A stretch of DNA of 64,000 nt from Burkholderia diffusa. Lineage in GTDB: Bacteria; Pseudomonadota; Gammaproteobacteria; Burkholderiales; Burkholderiaceae. The notes beneath the pieces are model-generated. The model did no database searches. It had not been told where the DNA came from and saw only the letters and a list, made by a program, of their open reading frames with translations. The stretch spans positions 62,001 to 126,000 of the forward strand of contig NZ_CABVPN010000002.1 in the NCBI RefSeq assembly GCF_902499115.1. Reading direction: 5' to 3'. Below, in pieces: positions 1 to 8,846 of this stretch (position 1 is its first letter; every line of letters starts with the position of its first letter). The translations under genes and the position numbers were made by a program.

Positions 1-2
1 AG

Positions 3-2018
3 TCGGATTTCGAACTCGAACAGCACGGCCGCCTGACCGACCCGATGGTGTACGACGCGCGGACCGACCGCTACGTGCCGATCGCGTGGGACGACGCGTT
101 CGCGCTGATCGCACGCCACCTGCGCGCGCTGCCGGACCCGAACCAGGCGGCGTTCTACACGTCCGGCCGCGCGAGCAACGAGGCGGCGTTCCTGTATCAG
201 CTGCTGGTGCGGCTGTACGGCACCAACAACTTCCCCGACTGCTCGAACATGTGCCACGAGGCGACGAGCCGCGGGCTGCCGGCGTCGGTCGGCGTCGGCA
301 AGGGCACCGTCACGCTCGACGATTTCGAGCACGCGGATATGCTGCTCATATTCGGCCAGAATCCGGCAACCAACCACCCGCGGATGATGGGCGAGCTGCG
401 CGAATGCGCGAAGCGCGGCGCGACGATCGTGTCGATCAACCCGTTGAAGGAACGCGGACTCGAGCGTTTCGCCGATCCGCAAAGCCCGCTCGAGATGCTG
501 ACGATGTCAGGCACGAAGATTGCGTCGACGTTCATCCAGCCGACGATCGGCGGCGATTTCGCGCTGATCAAGGGGATGGCGAAGCGCGTGCTCGAACTCG
601 ACGACGCCGCGCGCGCCGCCGGTGCACCGCGCGTGCTCGACACGGCGTTCATCGGCGAGCACACGGCCGGCTTCGATGCGTTCGCCGAAGATCTGCGCAA
701 CGAAAGCTGGTCCGCGCTGACGGCCGAAAGCGGCGTACCGTACGAGCAGATCGACGGCCTCGCGCAACGCTATGCACGCAGCGAGCGCGTGATCGCGACA
801 TGGGGCATGGGCATCACCCAGCACAAGCATTCGGTCGCGACCGTGCAGATGCTGACGAACCTGATGCTGATGCGCGGCAACATCGGCCGCCCCGGTGCGG
901 GCCTGTGCCCGGTGCGCGGTCACTCGAACGTGCAGGGCAACCGCACGGTCGGCATCGAGGAGAAACCGTCGCAGGCGTTCCTCGACCGGCTCGGCCACGT
1001 GTTCGACTTCGAGCCGCCGCGCCACCACGGCTACGACGTCGTCGAAACCATCGAAGGCATGCTCGAAGGCCACGTGAAGGTGCTGATCGGCCTCGGCGGC
1101 AACTTCGCGATGGCGACGCCCGACACGCCACGCACGTGGGAAGGCATGCGCCGCTGCGATCTCTCCGTCCACATCACGACGAAGCTGAACCGCAGCCACC
1201 TGATTCACGGCCGCGACGCGCTGATCCTGCCGACGCTCGGCCGTACCGAGATCGACCTGCAGGACAACGTCGCGCAGGGCGTGACGGTCGAGGATTCGAT
1301 GAGCATGGTCCACGTGTCGTACGGGATGAACAAGCCGGCGTCGCCGAACCTGATGTCGGAGCCCGCGATCGTCGCGCACATCGGCCATGCGCTGTTCGGC
1401 AGCGGCAAGATCGACTGGCTCGCGTACAAGGACGACTACGCGAAGATCCGCGACGCGATCGAGGCGACCGTCGACGGCTTCTACGACTACAACGCGCGCA
1501 TCGCGCGGCCGGGCGGCTTCCACCTGCGCGTCGCGTCGCGCGACCGCGAATGGCTGACGCCGACGGGCAAGGCGAACTTCATCGCGCATGCGCTGCCGAC
1601 CGACACGCCGATCCAGCGCGCCCGCGCGCTACACGGCGAGCGCCTGATGACGCTGATGACGACGCGTTCGCACGACCAGTACAACACGACCGTCTACGGG
1701 CTCGACGACCGCTATCGCGGCGTATTCGGCCAGCGCCGCGTGGTGTTCGTCAATCGCGACGACCTCGCGATGCTCGGCCTGAAGGCCGGCGAATGGGTCG
1801 ACATGGAAACCGTGTGGCACGACGGCATCGAGCGGCGCGCGGACGGTTTCCTGCTCGTCGAATACGACATCCCGCGCGGCTGCATCGGTGCGTACTACCC
1901 GGAAACGAACCCGCTGGTGCCGCTCGACAGCGTCGGCGACGTGTGCAACACGCCGACGTCGAAGTCGGTGCCCGTGCTGCTGCATCGCGCGGCCGCGCCG
2001 GCGTCGGCCGCTGCCTGA
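3..2018 (+). CDS. YdeP/FdhF-type molybdopterin oxidoreductase, alpha subunit (5' partial)
   Basis: The reading frame is open to the left edge of the window, and the codons before the first ATG (45) already read as family sequence (…GRLTDPMVYD), so the N-terminus lies outside. The visible 671 residues match the bis-MGD oxidoreductases of the YdeP group, relatives of formate dehydrogenase H. Visible signs are NMCHEATS, with Cys at the position used by Cys/Sec in formate dehydrogenases, GQNPATNHPRMMGEL, and a C-terminal molybdopterin-dinucleotide-binding region (TTRSHDQYNTTVYGLDDRYRG region, split across the motif). The family is usually about 760-780 residues, so roughly 100 are missing. It is a cytoplasmic redox enzyme whose physiological substrate is unclear; YdeP is linked to acid resistance in E. 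coli. A bestrophin-like gene follows 12 nt downstream, so the two are probably cotranscribed. Confidence 0.9.
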   Translation, partial: SDFELEQHGRLTDPMVYDARTDRYVPIAWDDAFALIARHLRALPDPNQAAFYTSGRASNEAAFLYQLLVRLYGTNNFPDCSNMCHEATSRGLPASVGVGKGTVTLDDFEHADMLLIFGQNPATNHPRMMGELRECAKRGATIVSINPLKERGLERFADPQSPLEMLTMSGTKIASTFIQPTIGGDFALIKGMAKRVLELDDAARAAGAPRVLDTAFIGEHTAGFDAFAEDLRNESWSALTAESGVPYEQIDGLAQRYARSERVIATWGMGITQHKHSVATVQMLTNLMLMRGNIGRPGAGLCPVRGHSNVQGNRTVGIEEKPSQAFLDRLGHVFDFEPPRHHGYDVVETIEGMLEGHVKVLIGLGGNFAMATPDTPRTWEGMRRCDLSVHITTKLNRSHLIHGRDALILPTLGRTEIDLQDNVAQGVTVEDSMSMVHVSYGMNKPASPNLMSEPAIVAHIGHALFGSGKIDWLAYKDDYAKIRDAIEATVDGFYDYNARIARPGGFHLRVASRDREWLTPTGKANFIAHALPTDTPIQRARALHGERLMTLMTTRSHDQYNTTVYGLDDRYRGVFGQRRVVFVNRDDLAMLGLKAGEWVDMETVWHDGIERRADGFLLVEYDIPRGCIGAYYPETNPLVPLDSVGDVCNTPTSKSVPVLLHRAAAPASAAA

Positions 2019-2030
2019 CGGAGCGCCGCG

Positions 2031-2951
2031 ATGATCGTTCGGCCGCGCGAGCACTGGTTTCGGATGCTGCTCGTCTGGAACGGATCGGTACTGCCGACCA
2101 TCCTGCCGCAGCTCGCGCTGACGCTCGCGATCAGCTTGGTCGCGGTATGGGGCGGCGGCCGCCTGCTCGGCGAGAAGGTGCCGCTGAATCCGACGCCGTT
2201 CACGCTGATCGGCCTCACGCTCGCGATCTTCGCGGGGTTTCGCAACAACGCGAGCTACGAACGCTATCGCGAGGGACGGCAGCTGTGGGGCGGCGTGCTG
2301 ACCGCCACGCGCACGCTGGTGTCGCAGGCGCTCTGCTACGGCGCGATCGACGGCGACGACGCTGCGCGGCAGGCGTTCGTGCGCAAGGTCGTCGCGTTCG
2401 TCCATGCGTTGAAGCATCAGCTGCGCGGCACCGATCCCGCGGCGGACCTGCGCACGCTGCTCGACGGCGCCACCTTTACGCGCATCGTCGCCGCCCGGTT
2501 TGCACCGATCGCGATCGTCCATGAACTGCGCGAAGCATTCGCCGCGCGCGCCGACGCGGGCCATCTCGCCGATACCCGGCTGTGGATGCTCGACGTGCGC
2601 CTCGACGATCTCGTGTCGATGGTGAGCGGCTGCGAGCGCATCGCCTCGACGCCGATCCCGTTCTCGTACGACGTGCTGCTGCACCGGACCATCTACGCGT
2701 ACTGCGTGCTGCTGCCGTTCGGTCTCGTCGATTCGATCGGCGCGGCGACACCGTTCGTCACCGTGTTCGTCGCCTATACGCTGATCGCGCTCGACGCGAT
2801 CGCGCATGCGATCGCCGAGCCGTTCGGCGACGGACCGAACCAGCTCGCGCTCGATGCAATGACGCGAACGATCGAGCGCACGCTGCTCGAACTGAACCGC
2901 GAACCGCTGCCGGCCGAAGTGACGCCGAGCCCCGCGTATCGGCTCACCTGA
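2031..2951 (+). CDS. bestrophin-like (UPF0187/YneE family) membrane channel protein
   Basis: 306 residues. The N-terminal half holds hydrophobic segments (about 10-60) followed by the family signature NNASYERYREGRQLWGG (about 70-87). The C-terminal part has GCERIASTPIPFSYDVLLHRTIYAY split around residues 202-227, another bestrophin hallmark, then a hydrophobic segment and the conserved EPFGDGPNQLALDAM near 263. Bacterial homologues form pentameric ion channels in the inner membrane. It starts 12 nt after the molybdopterin oxidoreductase stop with GGAG (2021-2024) nearby, which suggests one operon. Substrate ion is not predictable from sequence. Confidence 0.9.
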   Translation: MIVRPREHWFRMLLVWNGSVLPTILPQLALTLAISLVAVWGGGRLLGEKVPLNPTPFTLIGLTLAIFAGFRNNASYERYREGRQLWGGVLTATRTLVSQALCYGAIDGDDAARQAFVRKVVAFVHALKHQLRGTDPAADLRTLLDGATFTRIVAARFAPIAIVHELREAFAARADAGHLADTRLWMLDVRLDDLVSMVSGCERIASTPIPFSYDVLLHRTIYAYCVLLPFGLVDSIGAATPFVTVFVAYTLIALDAIAHAIAEPFGDGPNQLALDAMTRTIERTLLELNREPLPAEVTPSPAYRLT

Positions 2952-3116
2952 CGGGCCGACGCTGCCGACGCGCGACGCATGCTCGGCCGGCCGGCCTGGC
3001 CGCTGTAATGAAGACTTGCAATCGATACAGCCGGAAACGTCAACAGCCGGGGGGCGCACAGCGTTTTTTCCACAAGCGCGCACGTTTCGTGACGCGCAAC
3101 GACAGGAGAAAACGTC

Positions 3117-3446
3117 ATGCGAGCCCTTACCCGCCATCTCACGATCGCCGCCACCCTGATGTCGGTACTGACCGGCACCGCGTTCGCCGAAACGCCGTGG
3201 CAGCAAGCGCATCCGCGCCGCGAGGAGGTCAACCAGCGCCTCGCCAACCAGAATCGCCGGATCCGTCACGAAGTGAAGGAAGGCGAGATGTCGCACGCCC
3301 AGGCCGCGCGCCTGCACCGTGACGACCGAAAAATCCGCCAGGAAGAGCGGGACATGGCCGCGCAGGATCGCGGTCACATTACGCAGAGCGAAAAGCACGT
3401 GCTGAACCAGCAGGAAAACGCGGTCAGCCACAAGATCGGCCAGTAA
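3117..3446 (+). CDS. small periplasmic protein rich in charged helix
   Basis: 109 residues with a clear Sec signal peptide (MRALTRHLTIAATLM…, predicted cut after GTAFA, about residue 24). The mature part is almost entirely polar and helical, rich in Arg, Glu, Gln and His, with repeated EVKEGEMSHAQAARLHRDD-like charged stretches and no Cys. An AGGAG ribosome site sits at 3101-3105 region (acaggagaaa). Function not recognised. Such proteins are common in Burkholderia and are usually left as hypothetical. It is preceded by 165 nt of non-coding sequence and followed by a hairpin terminator, so it is probably monocistronic. Confidence 0.75.
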   Translation: MRALTRHLTIAATLMSVLTGTAFAETPWQQAHPRREEVNQRLANQNRRIRHEVKEGEMSHAQAARLHRDDRKIRQEERDMAAQDRGHITQSEKHVLNQQENAVSHKIGQ

Positions 3447-3481
3447 CGCCGGCAAGCGTCGATTCGCCATCGCTTGAAACG

Positions 3482-3518
3482 CCCGCTGCCGCCGTGCGGC
3501 AGCGGGTGCTTGTTGTTG
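3482..3518 (+). terminator. hairpin terminator after the small periplasmic gene
   Basis: Perfect 10-bp stem (cccgctgccg at 3482-3491 pairing with cggcagcggg at 3497-3506), 5-nt loop, followed by the T-rich tract tgcttgttgttg. It lies 35 nt past the stop codon. Confidence 0.6.
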
Positions 3519-3693
3519 TATCGAATCGTTTCAGCAGGCCGTTCGCGTCAAGTGCCGCGGGTATACTTCGACGTCAGCCGCCACCCGCATCGACCGTCGA
3601 CAACGGCACGATTCCGGCGGTTTCGTCGCGAAGCTCCGCGTTTCGCGTACCCCGCGCCCCAGCCTCGACACGAGACACACGACGATCCCGATC

Positions 3694-4026
3694 ATGAAAC
3701 GATTCCTGCTGCTCCTTCCCGCCGCCCTGCTCGCCGCCTGCGGCTCGGCGCCCTCGTCCGATTCGGCCGCGTCCGGCTCGGCACCGATGATCTACGTGTC
3801 GTCCGCGCGCCCGGCCCACGCGATCGCCAACTGCCTCGACAGCCGCCTGTCCGGCACCGCGCAGTCGCAGCACAACGGCGTGACCGACATCACCGTCGGG
3901 TCGCGCTCGTATTTCGTCACGCTCACGCCGTCGGGCAACGGGTCCGTCGTCAAAGTCGTGCGCGGCTCGGGCAGCGAGCCGGCCGAGGAAGCGATGCGCT
4001 TCGCGATCGCGCGCTGCGTGATCTGA
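3694..4026 (+). CDS. small lipoprotein
   Basis: 110 residues. The N-terminus MKRFLLLLPAALLAAC is a lipoprotein signal with lipobox LAAC (Cys16). A Ser/Ala-rich linker follows, then a compact domain of about 75 residues with two further Cys (C49 in IANCLDSRL and C108 in ARCVI near the end) that could form a disulfide. Homologues in Burkholderia are annotated only as lipoproteins; no catalytic motif is visible. A GC-rich hairpin (4038-4056) follows the stop. Confidence 0.7.
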   Translation: MKRFLLLLPAALLAACGSAPSSDSAASGSAPMIYVSSARPAHAIANCLDSRLSGTAQSQHNGVTDITVGSRSYFVTLTPSGNGSVVKVVRGSGSEPAEEAMRFAIARCVI

Positions 4027-4037
4027 CCGCCACCGGC

Positions 4038-4056
4038 GCCGGGCGCTCCGCCCGGC
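4038..4056 (+). terminator. GC-rich hairpin after the lipoprotein gene
   Basis: 8-bp perfect stem (gccgggcg / cgcccggc) with a 3-nt loop, 12 nt after the stop. There is no T tract, so intrinsic termination is uncertain. Confidence 0.4.
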
Positions 4057-4164
4057 CCGCAAGCCACGTCACCCGGGCGCCGTCATGCGCGTCCGTCGAA
4101 TTTTTTCATCCGGGCCGCCGTCGATGAGAGAATCGCACCACGATTCCCTTTCAACGGAGCCCGC

Positions 4165-5754
4165 ATGAAGCACCTGCTGTCCCGGCTGTTCGTCAGCGCC
4201 GCGCTCGTCGCGCTTGTTCCGGCGCTGCCGGCGCAGGCCGCGACGCCGCCCGGCATCTTCGTCGTCGCCACCCAGCTCGGCGAATTCACGACCCTCGATC
4301 CGAGCGAAATCTACGAGCTCGTGCCGTCCGAGTACGTCGCGAACACCTACGAACGGCTCGTGCGGGTCGACCTGAAGGACCCGACGCGCTTCGACGGGCA
4401 GATCGCGCAATCCTGGTCGGTCGGCGCCGACGGCGTCACTTACACGTTCAAGCTGCGCCCCGGTCTCACGTTCCACTCCGGCAACCCGGTCACCGCCGAC
4501 GACGTCGCGTGGTCGCTGCAGCGCACCATCCTGCTCGACAAGGGCCCGGCCGGCGTGCTCGCCGATCTCGGCCTCACGAAGGCGAACGTGATGCAGAAGG
4601 TGCGCGCGGTCGACCCGCAGACCTTCGTGCTCGAAACCGACCACAAGTACGCGCCGAGCTTCGTGCTCAACGTGCTGAGCGCGTGTCCGGCGTCGGTGCT
4701 CGACAAGAAGCTGCTGATGTCGCACCAGCAGGGCAGCGATTTCGGCAGCGCCTGGCTGAAGACCAACGACGCTGGCTCGGGCCCGTACCAGCTCGTCAAG
4801 TGGACGCCGAACGAAAGCATCGTGCTGCAGCGTTTCGACAAGTACCGCGCGCCGTACCCGATGAAACGCGTCGTACTGCGCCACGTGCCCGAGGCATCCG
4901 CGCAGCGGTTGCTGCTGGAAAACGGCGACGTCGACGCCGCGCGCAACCTGAGCCCCGACAGCCTCGCCTCGCTGACCAAGGCCGGCAAGATCAAGGTCGC
5001 GTCGTGGCCGGTGTCCGCGCTGCTGTACCTGAGCCTGAATACGAAGAACCCGAATCTCGCGAAACCCGACGTGCAACAGGCGATGAAGTGGCTGGTCGAC
5101 TACGACGGCATCCAGCGCAACATCGTCAGCACGACATACAAAGTGCACGAGACCTTCCTGCCCGAAGGCTTCCTCGGCACGCTGAATTCGAACCCGTACA
5201 AGCTCAACGTCGCGAAGGCGAAGGCGCTGCTCGCGAAGGCCGGCTTGCCGAACGGATTCGACGTGACGATGGACATGCCGAACGATTATCCGTACCTCGA
5301 GATCGCACAGGCACTCCAGGCGAACTTCGCGCAGGGCGGCATCCGCGTGAAGCTGATTCCGGGCGATGCGAAGCAGGCGATCGGCAAGTATCGCGCGCGC
5401 CAGCACGACATCTTCATCGGCGAATGGTCGCCGGACTACATGGACCCGAACAGCAACGCGCGCGGCTTCGCCTGGAATCCTGACAATTCCGACCAGTCGA
5501 AGACGAAGATGCTCGCATGGCGCAACAGCTGGGACATCCCGCAACTGACGAAGGACACCGAGGCCGCGCTCGTCGAGCCGTCGCCCGCGAAGCGCGCGCA
5601 GCGTTACGAGGCGCTGCAGAAGGCCGTGCTCGCGAACTCGCCGTTCGTCATCATGTTCGAGAAGGTCGTGCAGGTCGCGACGCGCCCCGGCACGACCGGG
5701 CCGGAGATCGGGCCGATCAACGACCTCGTGTCGTACCGGACGCTGGCAAAATAA
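4165..5754 (+). CDS. ABC transporter substrate-binding protein, family 5 (peptide type), first copy
   Basis: 529 residues with a Sec signal peptide (MKHLLSRLFVSAALVALVPALPAQA). The mature protein has the SBP family 5 pattern: YELVPSEYVANTYERLVR, the family motif YTFKLRPGLTFHSGNPVTADDVAWS (split across about residues 93-117), and GSGPYQLVKW. It would bind a peptide-like ligand in the periplasm. It is strikingly similar along its full length to the second copy at 9481-11082, including LPEGFLGTLN and KYRARQHDI, so the pair looks like a duplication. No permease follows directly. Presumably it delivers ligand to the transporter encoded at 11.1-14.8 kb (inference). Confidence 0.9.
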   Translation: MKHLLSRLFVSAALVALVPALPAQAATPPGIFVVATQLGEFTTLDPSEIYELVPSEYVANTYERLVRVDLKDPTRFDGQIAQSWSVGADGVTYTFKLRPGLTFHSGNPVTADDVAWSLQRTILLDKGPAGVLADLGLTKANVMQKVRAVDPQTFVLETDHKYAPSFVLNVLSACPASVLDKKLLMSHQQGSDFGSAWLKTNDAGSGPYQLVKWTPNESIVLQRFDKYRAPYPMKRVVLRHVPEASAQRLLLENGDVDAARNLSPDSLASLTKAGKIKVASWPVSALLYLSLNTKNPNLAKPDVQQAMKWLVDYDGIQRNIVSTTYKVHETFLPEGFLGTLNSNPYKLNVAKAKALLAKAGLPNGFDVTMDMPNDYPYLEIAQALQANFAQGGIRVKLIPGDAKQAIGKYRARQHDIFIGEWSPDYMDPNSNARGFAWNPDNSDQSKTKMLAWRNSWDIPQLTKDTEAALVEPSPAKRAQRYEALQKAVLANSPFVIMFEKVVQVATRPGTTGPEIGPINDLVSYRTLAK

Positions 5755-5833
5755 GGCCGGCTGCCCGCGCGGCCGGCGACGCCGGCGCGCGGGTGCATCC
5801 ATCATCCAATATGCTTCGCTCGGGGACCACGCA

Positions 5834-6376
5834 ATGCGCTCATTACAAGAACTGCGCCTGGAATTTCTCCAGTACAAGATCGAACCGATCGGCTGGCTCG
5901 GCGACAGCCCGTCGCGCTTCGACTTCTACACCCGCACTGCGGAAGGATGCGACAGCGTCGTCGAGCTGGGCGTATTCACCGGCCTGACCACGACGGCCTT
6001 CATGCTCGCGCAGCCGAAGCGGCTGGTGTCGGTCGACATCACCGATCAGTATTTCCACATCCAGGATGAGCTGAAGCACGCGGCGAATGAACTGGCGATC
6101 GACTTCGAATTCAGGATCGCCGACGATCTCGCGATGGAGCCGCTTGCATCCGACCTGCTGTTCATCGACACCACGCACACGTACGAGCAGACGCTCGCCG
6201 AACTGAACCGGTTCGGCCCGCTCGCGCGCAAGAAGATCGTGCTGCACGACATGAACACGTCGGGCGTCTACCAGGCCGTATTCCAATGGCTGTGGGACAA
6301 CAAGCAGTTTCACATCACGTATCACGACAGCCGCGGCTGCGGCGCGGTCGTCTGCGAGCGTCACGTCGGCTATTGA
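5834..6376 (+). CDS. class I SAM-dependent methyltransferase-like protein
   Basis: 180 residues, short but with recognisable class I features: glycine-rich motif VVELGVFTG (42-50), acidic end of strand 2 in VSVDIT (D68), the Methyltransf_24/CmcI-like IDTTHTYEQT (111-120), and VLHDMN (136-141). The two Asp/His segments resemble the metal-dependent subgroup. It lies between a peptide-binding protein and a glycosyltransferase-like gene whose start is 26 nt downstream, suggesting co-transcription. The acceptor substrate is unknown. Confidence 0.75.
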   Translation: MRSLQELRLEFLQYKIEPIGWLGDSPSRFDFYTRTAEGCDSVVELGVFTGLTTTAFMLAQPKRLVSVDITDQYFHIQDELKHAANELAIDFEFRIADDLAMEPLASDLLFIDTTHTYEQTLAELNRFGPLARKKIVLHDMNTSGVYQAVFQWLWDNKQFHITYHDSRGCGAVVCERHVGY

Positions 6377-6402
6377 GCCGCGCACGCGCGACGGGAGGCA
6401 CC

Positions 6403-7656
6403 ATGCATTCGAACGGGCACGCGGTCTGCGTGGCGATCAACGACAACAACCGCGCGTGGTACGAGATGCTCGTGCCGTTCCTGCTGTCGCTGCGGCACAC
6501 GGGTTACGACGGACAGGTGGCCGTCATCGGCTACGGGCTGTCCGAGCACAAGCGGCGCATCCTGGAAAGCCAGTCGGTCGACGTGATCGAAGCGTCGAGC
6601 GCGCATGCGCTCCCGGTCGGCCGCTTCATCGAGGCCGCCGGCTATTGCGCGCGCAATCCGCACATCACGAAACTCGCGCTGTACGACGCGGACATCTGGT
6701 TCTGCGCGCCCTCCTTCGACCTGTTCTCCCGGATCGCCGACGATCGCCTGTATGCGTGCCCCGACCCGCTGTTCTGCACGTTCGTGGTCACGCCGCTGAT
6801 CGGTGAGCGGCGCGACGCGCATTGGCGCCTCGTCGTCGACGAGGTGCAGACGCGTCACGGCGGTGCGCTGCAGGCCGGACTCGTCGCCGGCACGGCCACC
6901 GCGTGGGCGCGCTTCGCGGCGCACCTGCGCGACTGCGTCGCCCGCATCGGCACCGACTTCCAGGAATGCTTCGGGATCGACACGACGTTCCTGCACCTGT
7001 GGGGCGCACGCGGCGAAACCGCGTTGCTCGACCCGGTCCAGAACTTCGTCAGCAAGAACGGCATTCACGAATCGTTCGACGCGCGCAACGGCACCACGAC
7101 ACTGCGCTATCAGGGCGAACCGATCCGCGCGCTGCACATGACCGGCGACATTCGCTTCCTCGACCGCTGGCGCTACTACGCGAACCACGTCGACGCCGCA
7201 TTGCGCGACGGCGTGCCGTTCGCGCTGTCGGACGGCACGCCGTCGCCATCCGACACGGCTGCCGCCAGCATCGCCGCGACCGGATTCGTGCGTTCGGCCG
7301 GGCTGACCGTCACTTCCGCCGCGGTCGAGCGCAGCGCGGGCGCGTACCTGCAGGCGATCGACGAACCGGGCGGCACGATGCTCGTCGGCAGCGCGAACCA
7401 CGAGATCGTGTTGACCGCGACCCGCGACATCGCGCGACTGAACGTGTACATCACGCATCCGTCCGGCACGCCGTCGCCGCTGCGATGCGAGGTGCTGATC
7501 GATGGACAGGCGCAACGCAAGGGCACCGAACTGATGACGCATTTCTGGTATCAGATCGCGGCCGGCACCGTCATCACGCTGCGCTCGACGAGCCTCGGCG
7601 GCCAGCAGTGCAATGCGATCTGGCGGCTGCGCGAGACGTCGGACATGCAGCAGTAG
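6403..7656 (+). CDS. glycosyltransferase-like protein
   Basis: 417 residues from the ATG at 6403, chosen because it follows GGGAGG at 6391-6396; a longer frame starts at 6286 inside the preceding gene. The N-terminal 300 residues look like a GT-A fold: a first strand HAVCVAINDNNRAWYEML, a DxD-type motif in ALYDADIWF (D95-A-D97), and GIDTTFLHLWG near 189-200. The C-terminal ~100 residues form a separate beta-rich region. No signal peptide or membrane segment is visible. It probably acts with the methyltransferase just upstream on the same unknown acceptor (inference). Confidence 0.65.
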   Translation: MHSNGHAVCVAINDNNRAWYEMLVPFLLSLRHTGYDGQVAVIGYGLSEHKRRILESQSVDVIEASSAHALPVGRFIEAAGYCARNPHITKLALYDADIWFCAPSFDLFSRIADDRLYACPDPLFCTFVVTPLIGERRDAHWRLVVDEVQTRHGGALQAGLVAGTATAWARFAAHLRDCVARIGTDFQECFGIDTTFLHLWGARGETALLDPVQNFVSKNGIHESFDARNGTTTLRYQGEPIRALHMTGDIRFLDRWRYYANHVDAALRDGVPFALSDGTPSPSDTAAASIAATGFVRSAGLTVTSAAVERSAGAYLQAIDEPGGTMLVGSANHEIVLTATRDIARLNVYITHPSGTPSPLRCEVLIDGQAQRKGTELMTHFWYQIAAGTVITLRSTSLGGQQCNAIWRLRETSDMQQ

Positions 7657-7892
7657 TCGATGGGCAACGTCGAACGCTCGCGTGCCCGGCTTCGAGCGCG
7701 CGGCATGTCGTCGAGGCGCCGCGCGGCGAAGCGCCCCGGCAAATTATCCCTGTCAGCATGAACGCGAATTATGCGTGACAGGAACAATTTCTCCGTTGCC
7801 CATCGCGATCCTCTCGTCGGACGCGCACGTCCGCCCCTATCATCCTCTGGCAAACGATAGTTTTTATTCGCTGGCGCCAATGATTTTGGCTT

Positions 7893-7937
7893 TGTTAGAT
7901 AGATGTCAAAGAATCATCCAATGACAACGATCTAACA
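7893..7937. promoter_or_regulatory. 45-bp nested dyad, candidate operator of the RpiR-type regulator
   Basis: Perfectly symmetric arrangement: outer arms tgttagat (7893-7900) and atctaaca (7930-7937), 3-nt gaps, inner arms tgtca (7904-7908) and tgaca (7922-7926), around a 13-bp centre. It ends 5 nt before the ATG of the MurR/RpiR gene. Position and symmetry fit autoregulation and control of the downstream dipeptide operon (inference). Confidence 0.6.
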
Positions 7938-7942
7938 GCCCG

Positions 7943-8830
7943 ATGACCTGTGCATTCGCCCATACCGTCGAATCCCGCTTTGCCGATCTGACGCCGACCG
8001 CGAAGCGTATCGCGAGCTACATGCTCGCGAACCTCGATCGGCTCGGCCTCGAAACCGCCGACCAGATCGCGCAGCAGACCGGCACCAGCGGCATTTCGGT
8101 CGGGCGGTTCCTGCGCAGCGTCGGTTACCGGAATCTCGACGACCTGAAACGCGAACTGCGTGGCGACGGCGATCGCCCGTGGATGATCACCGACCGCCTC
8201 GACGAGTACCGCCGCGCCGCCGCCACGCAAACGATCGCCGGCGAAGGCGACAGCGATCGCAGCAGCGGCACGCTCGCGTCGTCGCTCGACCGCGAGCTCG
8301 ACGCGATCCGCCACGTGTACCGGCTCGCCGAAGAACCGGTGTTCGCGCAGGTCGCGGACCGGATCGCGCATGCCGATGCCGTATTCATCCTCGGCATCCA
8401 GTCGACCCGCGGCATCAGCAATGCGTTCAGCAGCTATCTCGAATACCTGCGCCCACGCGTGTTCTATTCCGACGGCCAGTCGGGCTCGTACGTCGATTCG
8501 CTGAATTCCGAGTTCGAACGGCCGTACTGCATCGTCACCGACACGCGCGCGTATTCGCGCAGCGCGCGCCGCTATTGCCAGGCCGCCGCCGAACGCGGCC
8601 AGCCGTTCGCGCTGGTCACCGATCTGTATTGCCCGTGGGCGCGCGAATGGCCGGCCGACCTGCTGCAGGTGAAGACCGACGTCGGCCAGTTCTGGGATTC
8701 GCTCGCGCCGCTCACCTGCCTGTTCAACCTGCTGATCACCGCCGTGGTCGACCGCCTCGGTCCCGCGGTCGACCGGCGCGTCGCGCGCAATCGCGAACTG
8801 CAGCGCACGTTCGACCAATTCGAATCCTGA
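7943..8830 (+). CDS. MurR/RpiR family transcriptional regulator (HTH plus SIS domain)
   Basis: 295 residues. Residues 1-77 are the HTH_6 domain (LTPTAKRIASYML, then SGISVGRFLRSVGYRNLDDLK), and residues about 120-260 form a SIS sugar-phosphate-binding domain (FILGIQSTRGISNAFSSYL). Family members sense sugar phosphates or murein sugars and usually repress adjacent operons. It is the first gene of a run continuing with a D-Ala-D-Ala dipeptidase 16 nt downstream and a peptide ABC transporter, so it most likely controls murein-peptide use. A 45-bp dyad lies immediately upstream. Confidence 0.9.
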   Translation: MTCAFAHTVESRFADLTPTAKRIASYMLANLDRLGLETADQIAQQTGTSGISVGRFLRSVGYRNLDDLKRELRGDGDRPWMITDRLDEYRRAAATQTIAGEGDSDRSSGTLASSLDRELDAIRHVYRLAEEPVFAQVADRIAHADAVFILGIQSTRGISNAFSSYLEYLRPRVFYSDGQSGSYVDSLNSEFERPYCIVTDTRAYSRSARRYCQAAAERGQPFALVTDLYCPWAREWPADLLQVKTDVGQFWDSLAPLTCLFNLLITAVVDRLGPAVDRRVARNRELQRTFDQFES

Positions 8831-8846
8831 GTCAACCGGACCGCCG

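Noticed and set aside
86..2524. Long 812-residue + strand open frame over the first two genes
   Set aside because: Arg/Ala-rich shadow of the molybdopterin and bestrophin genes in another frame; no motif, and it spans a real gene boundary.
1629..3470. 613-residue minus-strand open frame across genes 1-3
   Set aside because: Crosses several well-supported + strand genes and the intergenic gap; Arg/His-rich shadow.
5762..5794. GC-rich inverted repeat after the first binding protein as terminator
   Set aside because: Imperfect stem and no T tract; such repeats are frequent in GC-rich spacers.
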